Of a stretch of 64,000 nucleotides of DNA, positions 30,244-41,273 are shown piece by piece. Origin of the DNA: Sorghum bicolor (Eukaryota; Streptophyta; Magnoliopsida; Poales; Poaceae); the NCBI RefSeq assembly GCF_000003195.3, contig NC_012873.2:26916547-26980546 (forward strand), read 5' to 3'. The notes under the pieces are model-generated. The model did no database searches. It was given only the letters and a program-made list of their open reading frames with translations, and was not told the origin of the DNA. Within the stretch, counting starts at the first letter, position 1; every line of letters starts with the position of its first letter. Position numbers and translations under genes: made by a program.

Positions 30244-30302
30244 TGAGGAAATAAAAAGGAGCAAGTGCTCGACAACCTCATAGAAAAAATGGACAAGTGT
30301 CC
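30244..30302 (+). ncRNA. E paired AAGT-loop hairpins
   Basis: Hairpin 1: outer stem TGAGG (30244-30248) with CCTCA (30276-30280), inner stem GAGC/GCTC around AAGT (30259-30270). Hairpin 2: GGAC-AAGT-GTCC (30291-30302). F and H carry the same pair, with compensating stem changes in hairpin 1. Probably a structured element in the genomic RNA, not an independent gene. Confidence 0.65.
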
Positions 30303-30764
30303 AGCAATAGAATTAGGGGTACCTCGTTATCCACCTGAAAAAAGGAAAAGAAAGAAAATGATAGCCCATAGTCCCTCTAATAAGCAATATGCCAGCAAGA
30401 GTTGACAAGTTTTTAATTTCCAAAGTCTTTGATCTAAGAGTATGACATTCCTCTCCTCGGATCCCGTTCTGATCAGGCAATAACTGCAAGGTAATTATGC
30501 TTGAGAATTTTTGCAAATTAAAACAGCCTCCGTGAGATATAAAAGATAATGAGTGACCTAAGAGAACCTATGAGGATAAAGGTATGCTAAATTTCTGTTC
30601 AAAAATATACAAAAAACTCCAAGTGACATGATTGAGAAGAAAGGACCTCTACTCTTAACCATATATTTCCCTTACTACGGTACACAGTGAATTTTTACAA
30701 TACCTTGCAGGTATGAAGAGAATGCTTTACAATGTTTTAACCCCAGATATTTTTCTAAACCATC
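30303..30764 (+). other. E non-coding region before the hairpin and purine tract
   Basis: AT-rich, no ORF that I trust. It contains AATTAGGGGTACCTCG, shared with H, just after the paired hairpins. Confidence 0.65.
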
Positions 30765-30805
30765 CTTTTCTCGAGGACGAGTAAAAGCCTAAGTATGGGG
30801 GTGTT
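30765..30805 (+). other. E hairpin and polypurine tract
   Basis: CTTTTCTC-GAGGAC-GAGTAAAAG (30765-30787) forms a stem with one bulged base; AAGTATGGGGGTGTT follows and then the LTR. Same layout as T1 and F. Confidence 0.7.
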
Positions 30806-31611
30806 TGTTGACAGTTCTTAAGTATCAATTTTAATTATCAATTAAACAAGAGAAAGGACCAATATACAAACAACACCTAGAATTAGGGTTTGATCTGACA
30901 GAATTCCACGAGTTTTGTTGTTTATCTATTTCTGCAGGGGGTTATCAGGAAATAAGGAAGAAAGGCCCACATGTCAGATTTACATAGAAATACTAACGTG
31001 TCACGCAATTTTCTATCACCTAGAAGACTCCAGAAGCCACGGGAACAAGCGGGAAGGCGATCGGGCCCGGGGGCAGGGCACCCGCCCTCCCCCTAGGGCA
31101 CCCGCCGTGGTGTTTCGGCCAATCGCGTTCAACTTCGCGGATCATGCTCCACCGACCTAAAGGATCAAGGAGAACCGTTCAATCAATGTTGGTTTAATCC
31201 GATGGCCCACGTTCACCTGAGGGGACTATATAAGCAGACCCCCTAGCCCCTGGAGGAGAACAAGTTCATCATAGAGCTGAGAGGTGCCCTCGAAGGATAA
31301 CCTTTCCTCTACATAGACTTAGGGCTTAGCATCCAATGTGAGAGTAGACTAGTTATACTAGATTGAGAGAGATAAAGTGAAGGTGTAGATCGGAGGAAGC
31401 CCGGCCTGTCGGTGTCTACTCTGAGGTTGTACCTACGGGATCAAGTCTTCTAACCCGAGGCTTGCTCCTAGGATTCTTTAGTATTTCGACTTCTAAATTC
31501 TAGTAAGTTCTTGTTTTATTGTTCTTTGGTTTATGAGTTTACTTTGATCTCTTCGCGTAGAGTTTAAAGTAATCATCTCTAGCGTAAACGTGGTGTTTGG
31601 GCTAGGATACT
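30806..31611 (+). repeat. E 3' LTR, segment 1
   Basis: TGTTGACAGTTCTTAAG start; GC-rich AGGGCACCCGCCC motifs near 31075-31105; TATATAAG at 31227-31234. It is interrupted at 31611 by element B and resumes at 34369. Confidence 0.9.
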
Positions 31612-32067
31612 TGTGGGTGTATAATCTCCTATACCCTTACGGCTAGACTTGGGCCAGGAGACTTGGCCCATCATGAAGACAGTCCGATGCTTGGTCCAAC
31701 TGCTCGGTGTTTCGCGTAAGGAAATAAGAGGTGGAGATCAAGCCGGATTCTAGTCGGTTAGGATAGGAATTGATATTGTGCCATCTATAGCAATTGTAAC
31801 TGACTAGGATTAGTTTCCAGATTTGTAACCCTGCCCTCTGGACTATATAAAGAGAGGCAAGGGACCCCCCTAGGCAATTTATCTCAACACAATCCAATAC
31901 AATCAAACGCAGGACGTAGGTATTATGCTCACACGGCGGCCGAACCTAGATAAAAACCTTGTCCGTGTCTTGCGTCACCATCAAGTTCGTAGCTTGCGCA
32001 CCGTCTACCGATAAACTACTACCGTGGGTATACCGCAAGGTAGACTGCCGACTAGCTTTCGTCAACA
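31612..32067 (+). repeat. B 5' LTR (456 bp)
   Basis: TGTGGGTGTATAATC...TTTCGTCAACA. TATATAA is present in GGACTATATAAAGAG; in the 3' LTR this has become ACATAA. Confidence 0.93.
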
Positions 32068-32115
32068 GTGGCGTGCCAGGTAGGGGGTGTGCGTACAGCT
32101 CTCCCGACGAACAAG

Positions 32116-33735
32116 ATGGTCATCGTTCCAGCTTCTGCGGCCGTGGCTGAAGGCCTCACGTTCACCATCGGCCAGATCACGTGGACGACTCATGGCGGCG
32201 GCCTCACGACCACGACCTCAGAAGGAACTCAGATCCGATCTGGGACAGCAGGGGCGTTGATTCCAATCACGCCGGCACCGAGCACCCGACCTCCGTTCCC
32301 TCGTCACAGGGGAATAAGGTTGACGACTCGGATCTTTTCTGAGCTCTTGATCACACCGATCTCAGGCTCCTCGAAGCTTCCAAACTGGTAGATTGGATCT
32401 CGTGCCAATCTGATCAAGCGGCGTCGAAAAACTCTTTCGACTCCTGCCGGCCAACTCGTGTCATCACACATGAACAACTGGGGACGTCTTTGACAATAAT
32501 GTTCACACCCACGGGGCGGTCCGTCAAGCTCAAGACAGCTCAAGACCACGGCACACCCAATCCTTTTTCAACAGGGTGGTCACTCCTTATGGACTAAACA
32601 ACTCGGCTGATCACTACTCACGGCACACCCAATCCCTTTTCAACAGGGTGGGCTGGTCGCCGAGACAGAGCAGCCGAGCAGCTCGCCATTACGTCAACAT
32701 GGTATCAATCCAAGTACTGCCGAACGACAAGGCTACCAGTACGAACTCCAGCACAGGGTCTGTCCCTACTGAGGTTCTAAACTCTGAGGACGAAGATTAT
32801 GACCTAGATTTACCACCGTATCCTCCTGGCTTTTCTCGCTTCCCAGTCTTTCCACCTCGGCGGGGAGATCTTATCTTCAATGTCAGCAACGATGAACCGC
32901 TTGTCGACGGAGAAACAGACGAGCAGAAGCAGCTCCGCGAACAGCGCAATGCCGATCGTGCTCGGCGGCGCGTGGATGAGGAACGGCAACTCACGCCGCA
33001 TAACCTCAGTGACGCTTTCGACATGGTCGGAGATCAGTCAGTCTACAAGATGCCAAGTGCTAACGTAGCTATTGCTATGGCAATCCTGGACCGACTCCCT
33101 AATACTTCTGAGTGCCAGGGCGTCCGATCCAGTATACGCGCACACCTGATCGCCGCGATGGGACAGATAGCCACCTTACTCAAAAGGGTCCAACCCATCT
33201 CCTACACAGAGGTCTCTTCCGACCAGACTCATCGCAGTCGGACTTCACCACAACCCAGTGAGCGCCACCCTAGCCGCTCTCCCAACAACCGCAGGAAGGA
33301 CATGGGGCGCGACAACCGTGGTCGGGACACCGGCGGCTACCGCGAGCAGAAGTGTGGGCGCGGTCAGGAAGTAAACCAGGACAGGGATCTACGATACAAC
33401 ATTCCTCCCAAGGACGCCCGCGACCGCATCAACAGGCGCGCCACGGAAAGAGCGGTACACGAAAACTTGTGACGCATTGAGTACGATGCCGCGCACGGCC
33501 CTCCCGGCCTAAGATAGTTTTCTTCACACCTTTGCCAAGTCATATGGCCCCGCAACTTTAAACTCGAGAAGCTTAAAAAATATGACGGCAAGGAAAACCC
33601 TCAAAACTGGATCGCTCTCTACGAGATTGTGGTTCGACTAGCAGCAGGAGACGAGCACGTCATGGCAAATTACTTCCAAGTCGTCCTTGACTAGGCCGGC
33701 CATCAGTGGCTCCTCAGTCTGCCCGAGGACTCTTT
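32116..33735 (+). pseudogene. gag: B gag remnant
   Basis: ATG 32116 opens the Gag seen in A but stops at 32391. Coding similarity resumes from 32576 in another frame to TGA at 33470, then continues with a TAG near 33694. A direct repeat of about 35 bp (CACGGCACACCCAATCC) at about 32548 and 32619 adds a local duplication. The sequence stops in the Gag core at about 33735, where it joins the 3' tail. Confidence 0.88.
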
Positions 33736-33907
33736 TGACAACCTACTTCTTTGATGTCAATGTCGATCAACTGTCTTTTGAGTTGGTTCAAATGCCGTCG
33801 CAACTGTTTGTGGTGATTTTCCTTCTTATTGAAGACGTCAAGCCTCACTGGTCGAAGAAGCTCAAGACGGCGTGTTACATCACAATACATGGTGCTCGGG
33901 GACTAGC
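33736..33907 (+). other. B 3' tail and polypurine tract
   Basis: Matches A 12938-13097, including the terminal GGTGCTCGGGGACTAGC before the 3' LTR. Confidence 0.85.
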
Positions 33908-34363
33908 TGTGGGGGTATAAACCCCTATACCCTTACGGCTAGACTTGGGCTAGGAGACTTGGCCCATCACGAAGATAGTCTGAGGCTTGGTCCAACTGCT
34001 CGAAGTTTCGCGCAAGGAAATAAGAGGTGGAGATCAAGCCGGATTCTAGTCGGTTAGGATAGGAATTGACATTGTGCCATCTATAGCAATTGTAACCGAC
34101 TAGGATTAGTTTCCAGATTTGTAACCCTACCCTCTGGACTACATAAAGAGAGGCAAGGGACCCCCCTAGGCAATTTATCTCAACACAATCCAATACAATC
34201 AGACGCAGGACGTAGGTATTACGCCCACACGGCGGCCGAACCTGGATAAAAACCTTGTCCGTGTCTTGCGTCACCATCAAGTTCGTAGCTTGCGCACCGT
34301 CTACCGATAAACTACTACCGTGAGTATACCCCAAGGTAGACTGTCGACTAGCTTTCGTCGACA
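33908..34363 (+). repeat. B 3' LTR (456 bp)
   Basis: TGTGGGGGTATAAACC...TTTCGTCGACA, followed by ATACT. Confidence 0.93.
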
Positions 34364-35196
34364 ATACTCATAGATATCCCCTGACTAGCTGGACCATGGT
34401 AGTAGCGAGGAACGTGACATTTCCGAGTTACCTTTGTAGACCATATCCCGTTAGTAGGATAGATAGGGTTTATAGGTGCGGGTCAAACATCCTCTGTGGT
34501 GTCAAGATTCTGTGAGCCTCTGCAACAGAACAGTAGATCATCCTTACCAAGGTTAGGACGAGATTACGATTGTAGTCTTCTCTATACATCACTCACATCG
34601 AGTCACATTCTTTGTAGCCTAAAGGTTAGTAGTAATAGACTGGTTTAGTCGGATGCACCCTTGCCTGGCCTGTCGGTGTCCACTCTGAGGTTGTACCTGC
34701 AGGATCAAGTTCTCCGAACCCGAGGCTTGCTCCTAGGATTCTTCAGTATTTGACTTCTAAATTTTAGTAAGTTCTTGTTTTATTGTTCTTTGGTTTGTGA
34801 GTTTACTTTAATCTCTTCCGGTTGAGTTTAGAGTAATCATTGCTAGCGTAAATGTGGTGTTTGGGCTAGGGTACTCATAGATATCCCCTAACTAGCTAGA
34901 CCGTGGTAGTAGCGAGGAACGTGACATTTCCGAGTTGCCATCCCACATCTCGTTAGCAGGACGGGTAGGGTTTATAGGTACGGATTGAACATCCTCTATG
35001 GTGTCTAGATTCCGTGAGCTTCCCCAATAGAACAGTAGATCATCCTTACCAAGGTTAGAACGAGACTACGGTTGTAGTCTTCTCTATACATCGCTCACAT
35101 CTAGTCACATTCTTTGTAGCCTAAAGGGTAGTAACAATAGATTTGGTTAGTCAGATGCACACTTTCTCCCAGTGGTAAAAATATAAATACGATACT
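34364..35196 (+). repeat. E 3' LTR, segment 2, with internal tandem duplication
   Basis: Resumes E's LTR after B (34364-34368 is B's target duplication). At about 34662-34667 the sequence jumps back: from GGCCTGTCGGTGTC onward it repeats 31403-31611 plus 34369-34666, a duplication of about 507 bp. The second copy continues to 35196, where F is inserted. Confidence 0.85.
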
Positions 35197-36547
35197 TGTT
35201 GACGGTCCTTAAGTATCAAATTTAATTATCAAATAAACAAAGAAAAGGATCCAAATGAAATCAACATCTAGACTTAGGGTTTTATCTGACAGAATTCCAC
35301 GAGTTTTGGTGTTTGTCTATTTCTGCAGGGGGTTATTAGGAAATACATAGAGATATTAATGTGCCGCACAATTTTCTGTCATCTAGAAGACTCCAGAAGC
35401 CACGGGAACGAACGAGAAGGCAAACGGGCCCGGGGGCAGGGCGCCCGCCCACCCCCCTTGGGCGCCCGCCCAGGTGTTTCCACCAATCACAGAATGGAGT
35501 ACACCATTTCAAAGATCTCGTCGAGCTGATCGAAATGCATATATTACTTGCTATATTTGGAGTTCGGAATCAAAAGATATTAATAAAAGAAGGACTCCAC
35601 ATAAAAGAGTTGCGGGATTAATTGGGCCCAAATCAGATTTTGGTCCATTAAGGCCTATGTGCATTTTAATGAGATATGGTGGAAAGTTTAGTACCACATC
35701 GCCTGTTGAACCAAAAACGCACAGAGGAGGAGGACTATATAAGCAAGGCCCCTGGCCCCTGGAGAAGACAAGAAATTATCATAGAGATTGTGGGGTGCCC
35801 TCGAAGGAAAACCTCTTCTCTAAATAATATTTCTTTTTAGGCTTAGCAACCAATGTAAAGTAGAAATAGATCTTCTAGTTTCTACTAGATTGAGAGAGAT
35901 AGAGTGGAGGTGTGGATCGGAGGAAGGCCGGCCTGTCGGTGTCTACTCCGAGTTGTACCTACGGGATCAAGTCTCCTAACCCGAGGCTTGCTTCTAAGAT
36001 TCTTCAGTAATTCGACTTCTAATACTAGTAAGTTCTTGTTTTATTGTTCTTTGGTTTATGAGTTTACTTTAATCCTCTTCCGGTTGAGTATTAGAGTAAT
36101 CACTTGCTAGCGTAAACGTGGTGTTTAGGCTAGGGTACTCATAGATATCCCCTGACTAGCTGGACCGTGGTAGTAGCGAGGAACGTGACATTTCCGAGTT
36201 ACCTTTGCAGATCACATCTCATTAGCAGTACGGGTAGGGTTATAGGTGCGGGTCGAACATCCTTTGTGTTGTCTAGATTCCGTGAGCCTCCCCAATAGAA
36301 CAGTAGATCATCCTTACCAAGGTTAGAACGAGACTAAGGTTGCAGTCTTCTCTATACATCACTCACATCGAGAGACATTCTTTGTAGCCTAAAGGGATAG
36401 TAGCAATAGATTTGGTTAGTCAGATGCACCCTTTCTCCCAGTGGTAAAAATATAAATACGATACTCTGGAAAACCTCCCGGGTGAAATGCTCACCGATAT
36501 CCGTGCGCTTGCGGATCATTTTCTAATTGCGTTACCAAATATCAACA
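35197..36547 (+). repeat. F 5' LTR (1351 bp)
   Basis: TGTTGACGGTCCTTAAG...ATATCAACA. GC-rich GGGCGCCCGCCC motifs near 35437-35472; TATATAAG at 35736-35743. The 3' LTR has an extra segment near 41419-41450 (AAGGAAGAAAGGCCCACATG) that is missing here. Confidence 0.93.
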
Positions 36548-36552
36548 AGCAT

Positions 36553-36574
36553 TTCTAGCGCCGTTGCCGGGGAG
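36553..36574 (+). other. F primer-binding site (tRNA-Asp type)
   Basis: TCTAGCGCCGTTGCCGGGGA shortly after the LTR end, close to the TGGCGCCGTTGCCGGGG complement of tRNA-Asp used by Athila-type elements. Confidence 0.8.
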
Positions 36575-36666
36575 AAAGATGGTTTGCTGAGATAACTTTG
36601 AATCTTGCTATTATCTTGTATTATACTTTTATACTTTTATTCTTTTATCTATTTATTTTTATCTTT

Positions 36667-37593
36667 ATGGATAACTCAAATTCCATACCTATTATTGAAT
36701 TCTTTGCACCTTCGGAGACCAGCCATAGACCATGGGAGTCAACACGTCCTGCCCCTAATTATGATCTATGTCCGGAGTTGATTGCAATAGGTCAAAACCA
36801 ACCCTTTTCTATAGCCGACGTCCTATCTTTTAATCAAGAAGATAATGCACTTTTAGCTACACCTAGGGTATCTGTTAATCTTTCTATAAATTCTGGTTTA
36901 GACCTAGCCCTACAAGACCATGTTTTTCCTAAATATTTTCACATTGGTCTTAATCATATAACCTTTGGTAGAGTCCTTCTTTCTTTATCTATTAGTAAAG
37001 GAAGGTATGTCTTCATTCGTGGACATCCTTCTTGTACTAGTCTTCATATAAAAATCTTAGAGATAGAGAAGGAATCATCTCCCATACAAGAAGAGGAAGT
37101 TTCAATAACCGATTTCCAAACATTTCAATCCCATAATTCGGCTATCCAACCCATCCTAGAGTTTAATAAATTCTACTATGCTCTTTCTCTTGAACCTCCC
37201 GATAATCCTATGAATCTCTCTAGACATCCCATGCATAAGAAGGAGGATCGAGAAGAGCAACATCGATGGCTAGAGGGCATTAAAAATCCATGTGCTATCA
37301 CCATTGAATGGATAGATAAAACAAACTTGAGAGACAATCCTAGAGGAATTTTAAGCATTCATGAAGAATCATCCTTGGAGTTTGAGAATGAGAGAAACAA
37401 CAGTGAGCATGGAAGTTATTTCATAAATACCTCACCAAGTCCATGCTCATATGCAACATCTCCCCAATCAATTAGTCTCTCCAACATTACCACATTTGAG
37501 ATCTCCAACCCTCTCTTCTTTTCTATTTATAAAAACTTTAAAAGAGCGGTTGTCGATGCATATGTCTATAATAAATATTGCAGATCTCGCTGA
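36667..37593 (+). CDS. F protein, 308 residues, unknown family
   Basis: ATG 36667 (MDNSNSIPIIEFFAP) follows a T-rich leader; the frame is open further upstream but has no other ATG. I recognise no Gag, zinc knuckle, protease, RT or integrase motif. The first 130 residues are well conserved with the broken copy in I, including SFNQEDNALLATP and INSGLDLALQDHVFP. Then come FGRVLLSLSISKGRYVFIRG and a charged region with HKKEDREEQHRWLEGI, and the tail is YVYNKYCRSR. It is the only ORF of F and occupies the Gag position. It could be a highly diverged Gag or an acquired gene. Confidence 0.7.
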   Translation: MDNSNSIPIIEFFAPSETSHRPWESTRPAPNYDLCPELIAIGQNQPFSIADVLSFNQEDNALLATPRVSVNLSINSGLDLALQDHVFPKYFHIGLNHITFGRVLLSLSISKGRYVFIRGHPSCTSLHIKILEIEKESSPIQEEEVSITDFQTFQSHNSAIQPILEFNKFYYALSLEPPDNPMNLSRHPMHKKEDREEQHRWLEGIKNPCAITIEWIDKTNLRDNPRGILSIHEESSLEFENERNNSEHGSYFINTSPSPCSYATSPQSISLSNITTFEISNPLFFSIYKNFKRAVVDAYVYNKYCRSR

Positions 37594-39720
37594 GTTAATT
37601 GATGGTTTCCCAAGGACAAGCTTAGTGTCCTAAAACAAGCACTTATCAGATCATAACATGAACTTTTAATTATTTGCAACATTGCCTTGTGTATTGAGCA
37701 TATAAAGATAATTGTAGAAATATTCCTTTGGGTATTCGTGTCACTAACCTTTCTAGGATTGGAGCAAGAAGATCCGAGGAATGACAAGCACAAGGTATGT
37801 CCAACCAATCATCATGCAACATTGAATTAAATTCATCCAAACTTTAATTTTGCAAAATTCAAGCTTGGGGGAGTACTTTACATAAAACATCCTTTGCCAT
37901 GTTACTATGTTGGTTGTCCTTACCTTTGAGACATGCTCAATTTGTTAAATACTAATCACACTACTTCATCTCCACTTGAGTAGATCTCTATAAAAGCCAT
38001 CATGCTACCTTTGTTTATCCTAGTAAGTGTTAGTTTGGAAGTACTGGACACACTTCCAATGGCATTTAAATTAAGCGTGGTGCTGAGGTTAAATAGCCTT
38101 CCTTAATCTGATTAGACATGGAGTCTAGTTTGGTTACTGAACTAAAAATTGCTTGAGTAGATATTGGTATATTTTGTGGGACTAACCCCTGCAGGAGAAC
38201 TTTCAATATCAACCTGGGAAGTCCTGAGATAAACTCACATTGGAGATGAAGAAAGTGACACATGAAGTTTAACAATTTGCACAAGAAAGACGTAGCTCAT
38301 AAGAGATGATTCATGGAGGGTGCCACAAACACGATGCACAACCGCTAAGAAAGGAAAGCTTCCACAAGGTGATACTGTACCGTCACTCTTCAAGTAAGGT
38401 AACACCTTAAGGTACTTGACTATCGCTTTTATAAGCTTCTCCTTGGTTCTAGCATTCACATAAATAAAGAGACAAACATGTATGATTTATAACTCCAAAT
38501 TAACCAACTCAAATTAATTCATCATGTTTAGTCCTTAATCTTTGTTCTTAGTACTACCTTCGTGATCCCATACTCCTAATCATATAAGTTAAAATGTTGC
38601 ACATTCAATCTTTGGGAAGATATAAAGAAAAGACATATACACAGATAGATTATCTTTCCATTAGGTCGATCAATCTGATCTGACAAATGTTTTAAATACT
38701 ACACTCATGATCTTATTATCTATCAAACTTTGTCTTGCTCACTATGCTTAAGGTTAGAGAAGAACAAATACACTTTTGGTTCTGTTGGTGTTTTCCACCA
38801 ACAGGGCCCATGCACTTGATCTCTGCCTTGTCTCTATGAATAGGTACATTTCAAACAAAACATGGAGGAGTTTTACAACTCCCAGACTCCACCAAGTAAA
38901 GGACTTGGATCTATGAGCACAAACACACTGAGCAGGATATTGCCAACACCGCACTTCGAACTGCTGGGCAAACAAAAAACATAGGTGACACCGTATCAAG
39001 AGGTGCAGACGTCAAGGTCCGCACCTGAATGAAATGACGCACCTGAAGAATGAACACAGTGAGAAGTCTTGTCAAGAAGACTTAAAACATTGAACCCTCA
39101 CCGAAAGGTAAGATTGGTAGTTATCCATATTTATCCTTTCTGCATTCTCTTTTCCCTTTAATTATTTACTTGCCTTAAATAGATTATTAGTTAATCATGC
39201 TATCTTGAAAAGAAAATAAAAATGTTAAAAAAATACTAAGCCCCATGTGAGTATACGAGTGGCATAAAACCCATAAGTACCTTCACTGTGGTGGCATAAA
39301 AATAAAATAAATATTTCCTTTTTACTTTATAAAATAAAAATATAAAAACAGGGAGTAATATTTATTGAGGAAGCTAAACGTGATGAAGGCTAGATATTTA
39401 TGCTAACACTTAATTAGTTCCACAAGCTTTGTTGTCTATTTGAGCTCCACGGAATTTAAGAATCAAGAAGACTAGGAGATGGAGGATATTCTAATCGCTG
39501 TCAGAATGCTGCTGACTTTCAAATACACCTCTGCCACCTGCTAGCTACATCAAGAGAAATTACGTCAAAATTCAGCTTGGGGGAGAGCACCCCTATTTAT
39601 CTCGCTAAGTATTTCTACCTGTCTTTATACTTATATTATATTAGAATATTAAAATACCTAAACTATGAAAAACCAAATAAAGATTTTATGCTTATATATA
39701 TATATATTTTCTTAGTTTGC

Positions 39721-39751
<31 letters not shown>

Positions 39752-40448
39752 AGTTTGCTATGAATCTTAATAATAAAACTCTAGCATGGATATGATGAAT
39801 AGTTGCTCTGCCTAAATTGCAAATTTAAAGTTCTCTCTCAAGTTTAGACATAACTGTTATAATTTAAAGCTTGCTCTAGATCTAAACTTGTGGGATGAAA
39901 ACTTGATCTGAAATCTAAGTTGTTAACGGATAAGATATGTGAAGGTTGAGCTGTTGTTTATCTGTTCCTAGAGATGCTAGAATTCTGGAGAATTTTATCT
40001 TTGAAAAATCTTTAAAATATTGCATGATGAGTTCCTGTATGATGAGAGTTTAAATTCCTACCACAGCCATATATACATGCTTGCTAGACTTTGAGCCACA
40101 CATTTACTATTTACTGCTTATGAGCATTGAGTGTGGTCAAGCTGTGTAGACCTTTAGGAGCTTGTCATGTGGTTAAATCAAGATTCACTTGCACGTCCAC
40201 TCATATATGCTACTTCTACTCCGGAAGTACCATCCACATATATCCATCCATTTCCATCTCTAGTTTCACCCAAAATCATTCTACTCCTAATCCGGGAGAG
40301 AATAGCCAAAAACATTTTCCTATCCCTGTTATTCCCTGTGAAATAAATGCTCCAGTTATTTTGGTTACTACCACTTGCTACATTATTTCAGGAGATGAGT
40401 GCTCTGAAAAAAAAGGAAAAGAGAAGAAAAGAAAAAAAAAATAATAAA
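37594..40448 (+). other. F non-coding interior with microsatellites
   Basis: AT-rich with no credible ORF. It includes (TA)n at 39693-39706 and (TAAA)n at 39721-39752. The first ~1.1 kb is shared with I (reverse); the rest has no other copy in the window that I see. Confidence 0.75.
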
Positions 40449-40529
40449 CGAGGAAATAAAAAGGGGCAAGTGCCCGGAACCTCGAATGAAAGAAAAAGTA
40501 AGACGAGAGGTAAAAATGGACAAGTGTCC
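40449..40529 (+). ncRNA. F paired AAGT-loop hairpins
   Basis: Hairpin 1: outer stem CGAGG (40449-40453) with CCTCG (40480-40484), inner stem GGGC/GCCC around AAGT (40464-40475). Hairpin 2: GGAC-AAGT-GTCC (40518-40529). A possible third stem, GGGTA/TACCC, follows near 40545. Confidence 0.65.
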
Positions 40530-41234
40530 GACAGTAGAATTAGGGGTACAAGATACCCACCTGAGAGGAAAGAAAAAGAAGAGCATCTCATTCTCCTCAT
40601 AAAGTTTCAAAAAGCAAGGAAGGTATGTATCCCCTCATAAGAGCAAAAGTAGAATTAGACTTTCACCATTGTTATCACCATCATCACTATACACCATTCA
40701 TTCGCCACACATGCACATCTTGATTTGGCTTATTGATTTGTTTCTTTGGATCCATGGTTTGACTATACAATAAATGTCTTGTAAGTATGTATACTTTATC
40801 TCCCACCTATGAGCTCCAGATATCAAAACCTTATTAGAGTAGGGTGAGAGAGAAGGCAATATCACTATGCCTCATACCAAAAATACCACATACTTTGAGA
40901 GAAAGCATAAACCATTACTGCCTTGGTAAGGATCCAGAAATACCACAAAAGAGAGACTAGAGAGAATTATACAAGGAATCTCTGAGTTTTATTTGAAAAT
41001 CTGCAAAAACTCCAGAGCTATAGTTGATCAAAGAACAAGATACATGGTGCTTGACTTAACCGTTCTATCTTTTAACTGCTCAAGACACAAGTGACTGTTA
41101 CAAGCCCCATGGTAAAAGGTAAAATGAGTAAGTTTTAAGTCTTAACAGTTTATTCTAACTCAGAGATGAGATCTTGCTTGAATGCGTGTGTACTTTTAAG
41201 AAATGAAACCACTGCAGAAACTCTTAAGTTCATC
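40530..41234 (+). other. F non-coding region before the purine tract
   Basis: AT-rich, no ORF. Purine-rich tracts occur near 40560-40600, but not next to the LTR. Confidence 0.6.
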
Positions 41235-41273
41235 CTTGCTCAGGGACGAGCAAGAGGTAAGCTTGGGGGAGTT
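41235..41273 (+). other. F hairpin and polypurine tract
   Basis: CTTGCTC-AGGGAC-GAGCAAG (41235-41254), a perfect 7-bp stem, then AGGTAAGCTTGGGGGAG and the 3' LTR. Confidence 0.85.

Larger units (their letters stand above)
31612..34363 (+). mobile_element. B: internally deleted relative of element A
   Basis: 2752 bp, with two 456-bp LTRs, primer site, partial gag, then a direct jump to the 3' tail of the element. The target duplication ATACT is at 31607-31611 and 34364-34368. The LTRs differ at roughly two dozen positions by eye, so it is much older than A. It lacks protease, pol and the antisense gene, so any movement would have needed proteins from a relative. Confidence 0.93.

Noticed and set aside
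39693..39752. (TA)n and (TAAA)n tracts in F as functional sites or matrix attachment signals
   Set aside because: Simple repeats in AT-rich DNA; nothing beyond composition supports a function.
40383..40640. Lys-rich ORF near F's paired hairpins
   Set aside because: Formed by a poly-purine stretch; not present in E or H at the shared region.
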